Source of the DNA: Catonia carolina
Lineage: Eukaryota; Arthropoda; Insecta; Hemiptera; Achilidae
NCBI GenBank assembly: GCA_035578175.1
Contig: JAQMRL010000006.1
Coordinates: 63,094,501-63,158,500, forward strand
DNA: 64,000 nt
Direction: 5' to 3'
Both the position numbers and the translations under genes were made by a program. This document shows positions 33,701 to 39,700 of the stretch, one piece after another. The notes under the pieces are model-generated. The model was given only the letters and a program-made list of their open reading frames with translations, did not search any database and had not been told where the DNA came from. Every line of letters starts with the position of its first letter. Positions within the stretch are counted from its first letter, which is position 1.

Positions 33701-36700
33701 CTACAAAAATTGAAAATACCAAAATCATCTTCCTCATTACTATCACTGTCACTATCTGAATTAAATTTCCTTTTTTTACTTTTCTCAAGACCACCCAATA
33801 ACAAATAAGGAACCGGGCGATAACTTTTACTTTTATGCCGTCGTTTAGTTTTACCAAATATGATAAAAGGAATTTTATCACGGTGATTTTTATTACTGTT
33901 ATCAACATTTATCGATATTCTATTATCATTATCACTATCGCTCGAACTATCGTTACTGAAAAAATTTATCGTGATCTGATTATTAGCATTCGGATTTAAT
34001 TTAATAACTGAGGGCTTATCGGAGTTACCAACATTCTCGGTTTTATCCAATTTAGAAGAATTTTGATTGGTTATATTATTTTCTGAAGGATTAACAGGGT
34101 TACCAACATTGTCATTATTTTCTGATAATTTCTTTGATTTATCTAGATCAGATTTATTACAATGTAAGAAGTCATCAACATTTTTATTAACTTCTACATG
34201 TTTATTAACAATCTTTTCGTCATCTTCTTTCGATTTTACCATAGATTTTGTAATTACACTATCACTAATTTGATTTCCCGTTTCCGATACACATAATTCA
34301 TTATCGTTAGTAAATTTGACACTTATATCAGGATTTTCAGTAATATCTGTAATAGATATTTTATTATTATCATTAATTTTATCTGTATCTGATAAATTAT
34401 TAACATTCAGTTCATTATTTACGGAATCGTTAAGTAGATTTTCATTACTATTACTTCTTACAATCGAATTTTCTTCGAAATTTGAATCCAATTTTAAATC
34501 TTTGTTTTTGCCTGTACCTTCAGAAATTTTAACATCTTTAGTAAATGGTTTTTTAAATAATCGATCAAGTAATATTCTTGGAGATTTTAGTGTGGTTTCT
34601 TTTGTCGGTTCTGTTACTTTAAAATTTTTCGTCAAATAACTTTTAATATTATTTTTATTTTGTTCATTCGAAGGTTTCTTTTTCACAAATTCTCTTGATT
34701 CTCTACTGTTATTTTTTTGATTCAATTTTTCGGTATGTTTCGTTGTGTTTACGCTTAAATATGGTTTGTTACGTTTGGGTAAAAAGAATTCTTCTGAATC
34801 TTCGCTGGCTTCATTTGTTGAAATTTGTTTACAGCGGTGTTCTGAAACTAAAAACAAAATAACTCTTATTTGCATTATAAAATCTCTGGAGTGAAACAAT
34901 CACATGAATTTCTCTTGCTAATGTAAATAATGAAAAATATAACCTAATTTTAATCATGAGTGAATGACGCCAAATGAAAAACCGGCTATGGCAGGATTTT
35001 GTTCTCTCTCACTATTTCAATTTAACTTGTACTTGACCTGATATTTAAGTGAGCCTTTGATAATGTTTTTCAAGGGATTAAGCTGAATGGATTAAATAAT
35101 TCTTAACTACGAGGGCAGTCCAGAAAGTCTGTCACGTTTTGCGTTGGTAGCCACTAGGGGCGGAGCAATTCTATCTATTGCCACTATCGTGGCAATTTTG
35201 GTGTCACAGCGTTTCTTCGTTGAGTGGCTATCCAGCCGTGCTAGCGAGAGGTCTGTGTTGCTCTTCGTTGTTTTTCAACAACAATTTAAAATGTGTGCCG
35301 CAATTCAAAATCCCGCCAGTTGTGAAGTACGGTCGGTACAGGAAAGGAGTTCTTCTTATCAAATTCTTGGAACGTGGCACAGCAATAACCTCTGCGAGGT
35401 ATTGTGAAACACTTGAAAAGTTAAGAAGAGCGATCCAAAACAACCGCAGAGGAAAGTTGACTGGAAAAATTCTCTTTTTGCATGACAACGCCCGACCACA
35501 CACGGCAAATCGAACACGAGAAGTCCTGGATGCTTTCAAATGGGAGGTTTTCCCACATCTGCCATACAGTCCGGACCTTGCGCCCACCGATTATCACTTG
35601 TTCCCGACAATGAAGACATGGCTTGTGACGCAGCGCTTTGACGACGACGCGGAGCTGCAGGAGGGTGTGACTAACTGGTCAAAATCACAGGCGGTAGACT
35701 TTTATGATGCCGGCATTTCAAAATGAGTTCACCGCTATGTTAAGTGTCTTAATTTGTTTGGTGATTATGTATAAAAATAGCATTTTAGTTGCACTTTCAA
35801 ATGTATATTTTAAAATTTTTTTCTTGTACTAGTTTTTGTTTATATCAAAACGTGACAGACTTTCTGGACTGCCCTCGAATATAAGATATCCTAATGGTGT
35901 CACTTTTGCAGAGTCAGGAGAGGGGCTTCAGCGCTTTTTGGATAGAATTAACGAAAAGGGACTCTCAGTTAAAAATTTAGCCTACTGAAAACTAACAAGA
36001 AGGTGGTCAGTAAGGTTTCTTACACTTAATATGACTCAATAATTTTATAAGTCAATGGATTGGGCAGGTTAATAAATTTACATAATAAGGAATTTGGATT
36101 ACAGCAGATCTGGAGGCAGCAGTAGAAGTGAGGCTCATATTGAAATGGTTGACATTTAACACGAAGCATCTGTTTGTTAAGAATACAATTTCAGTTCCTG
36201 TAAGATAAACATGAACTCTGTCCTGTTATATGGTGTGGAAAAATTAACGTTGAGTTCATACATTGTTCAGAAGCTTTTGAGATTTAGGTGTTGAGAAGAA
36301 ATATTCAGGCATGTTACAAATATCAATGTTTTGAGACATATAGGTGTAAATCATGAGTTGATAAGCATAATTAAAAGAAGAAAGACTGCCTATCTTGGTC
36401 ATTTAGACAGAGAAGATAAGTATGAGTTTCTCAGAATAAGTCTTGAGGGCAAGCACTGGCCTGGGCAAAGAAAATGCTCATTGTTGAAGAACATTAGAGA
36501 GTGGAAAAGCTTGAGTACACACACTCTTTTGAAGGTGGTTCATAATAAAGAGCGATTTGCGATTGTTGTGGCTGACCTTCGATAATGGAGTCGGCGCTAT
36601 AAAAAGAGAAGAATGAAAATAATAAATTTTTATGCTAGAACAGACTACTGGCCATAACATACAGGTAGTGTTAAATTATTTGCACTCAATCTGTTAGTTC

Positions 36701-39700
36701 CAGGGCTATAAAAAATAGTTCTGCTTCTTATCAAATGGTCAGCCAATTCAAAAACTTAAGTATTTAAAACAAACGAGGTAGAGGTGTAAAACACTATAGT
36801 TAATTTCACGTTCAGAATGCAGTATAGAAAGTCCTAAGCAATGTACTTTATACTGGAGTTTGAGCGCTATTACACTAAGTAAAAATATCGACTCCGCGCC
36901 ACAACAAATTCTCATTTACAAACTCCTAATTGAATAACGCAATACGAAAACACACTTAATATTTGTATTGTTTTAAAAATCAGGTACTGACAAATATTAT
37001 AACAATTTTATTGTATTTTTAAATTATTTTAGCGTAAAGAATAGTTATTGTTTAAATCTTGGTAAATGTTTAAATATTGTTTGAATAACAAATTCTTTTG
37101 CCCGTGACCTTCGGATGGTGTCGGCGGTGGAGGGTTATTTTATTGGCTGTGCCTGATGTTTTCTTCACGCCTGATAACACAATGGGTTCTCATAAGAGCT
37201 ATACTGCATTCTGAAAGTGAAATAGAGTATAAATAGAGTAGTCTTCTCTGAAAGTAATGAATTTCATTATACAGCTAGACCCTGTGGTAAATGAAGTGAA
37301 GGTGTCATTTGCAGGGTGAAAAATATATGCTTTTCAGAGGGTATGGGATGCTGATAAGAATACTTTTAACTTAGTAAGGAAGGTAAGAGTAAAACACCTT
37401 ACTCCTTGTTTTACTTAGTAAAACCTTTAGAGGTTTAAACCAGTGTTTTGGCTGATGACCTAAACAACAGAACAAAGCTAAATGGTTTATGCTATGAAAA
37501 GAAGACGAGGATTTGCTAAAAAAAATAATTACTGAAATATGAATAAAAACTGTTCAGAGTGAAACATCGAATTTATTTTTTTTTTTTTATTTAATGTCTG
37601 ACTGTTCTACAATTACTGCTAATGCAAACGATGAAGGATGAAATGATTTTTTGTAACATATGAAAATATGCTGTGCCTGAATGGGATTCGAAACCAAGAC
37701 TGCATGATAAGAGGCGAGCATGTTACCAACTACGCCAATGCGGCCGGCGTAGTTGAAACATCAAGTTGAGCCACAATGGTCCATCCTTAACAACGAACTG
37801 AATCACTAATAGGCTACCATATAGGCTGACAACATCATTAAAATAATGTAACTATAAAAATGGAATGTAACAGAAAAAAAATTACCATCGATTCCGGTAT
37901 CCAGATTAATAGCAGTTAAAAGTTCTAATGTTAAGTTTAAGAATGTTGACATTTTTTCATCTCGCACAACACTGCGATGAGTTAAAGCAGCATTACATAA
38001 TGGACAAGGTTTCTTCGGCAAGCTGGTTTTCAATAAATGATTGATACATTTTTTACAGAAGGTATGGCCACAAACTGTTGTTCTCACTGGATCTTCCAGC
38101 ACATCGAGACTGAAAAGTAACAAATAAATATAGGTTACAAAAAAAAATACATGTAAACATTATAGGCTAAACTTGTCAAATTCTTTTTACACAAATTAGA
38201 AGCACTTTTATATAAATCTACAGTAACGTGATGATTTAAAAATATGTAACTCTTTAAATTTAAATTAATGGACAATAATAAATAAAAAAATAACTTTATC
38301 TATTGCTTGAGTCCCAGCTCCATGTAGTTGGAAGGAATGCAGTGCGTTGTTATAGTATTGGGAGAATGAATGAGTTAGTAGTGTTTCACAGCTGATGCAT
38401 TCGTAGTGGTAGCGTGTACTAACTAGACTAAAAAATATTCTTATCATCCAGAGCATTAATTTAACAAATACCTACCGGGTTATTAATTTGGTCAGATTCA
38501 TAATATTTAACTTACAAATTTATATCAAAACATGTAAATAAATAAATGTAATAAATACAAACAAATATGTTAAATACGGAAAGTTTGAAAACAAATGTTT
38601 TGTATCACAATAATACAACAATCGTTCTCCCAGCATGCGTCACTCATTCATTATACCTCACCCGTACCCTTCACCTCGCAACTACATGGAGTTTGGAACC
38701 ACATAATACCTAACTGTATTACAAAGGCAGCCTGATAAGTTCCAGCAAACACAAAAACAACATTTTTATTGTCAAATTTATTTTTATTTCTCAACATAGG
38801 GCCTAGTCTCCTTGTTAGCCTATATTATACTTTTACCAGCGATGCTCCCATCTCTTTAAATCTGTTCAAATAGTAAATGGTATCTTGGTCTGCAAAACAG
38901 GAGTTTACGAATGTGACGATATCCTCATTTGGTGAAAATCTTTTAATAAAACTTTAAGCCCAGGAATCAAAAACCATTACTGGGACCAGCCAGATCTAGT
39001 GAATATTCTTCTTCTTCACTTCATGAATTAGGTACCTCGACCTGTTTAAGAAACTATCTCCTTCTTGGTCATCCAAGACTTCTCTTACCATTGGGTTTGT
39101 ACTTGCAAGCTAAAGGGGCAAGCAGTCCTCCCTCATTCGTTCCAAATAGTTGCACCAGTACCTCTTTTGAATTATTTTCATTCTCTCATTTAAGGTAATA
39201 ATGCCCACCTCATCATGTACATCCGCATCCTTTAGCCTATCCTCTCAGGTACAGCCTTTCGCTGCTCTTAGAAACCTTATTTCCACCCCTTGCAACTTAT
39301 TTTGTTCCCGCTTCAAAGTGCCCAAACTAACACTTCCATGTAGTACCACAGGTATCGCCATTGTTTTATACAAGTTTAAACATGTTTCTTTCCTAGTCCA
39401 GTGCTTCAACATTTTATTTATCATCTCGCAAATATTCTTTAACCTATTTAGTTTATTCATCATGTCCTGCTTGTTTGTAAAAGACACGTTACATCCCAAA
39501 TATTTTGGATACCTGCTCCTAAATGTTCCCATTAACTTCTATTTTTGACCTCACCTGGAATTTATCAAGAAATCCCAAAGCTATTTTAGTATTTTGACGA
39601 GATAGTCAAATTTTAATCAGCACAAAAATGTTGTTTAGCATAAACACCCCTCTTTGTAATATTTCTTTTGATTCTTTAATCTGAGGCATTCCAGATTTAA

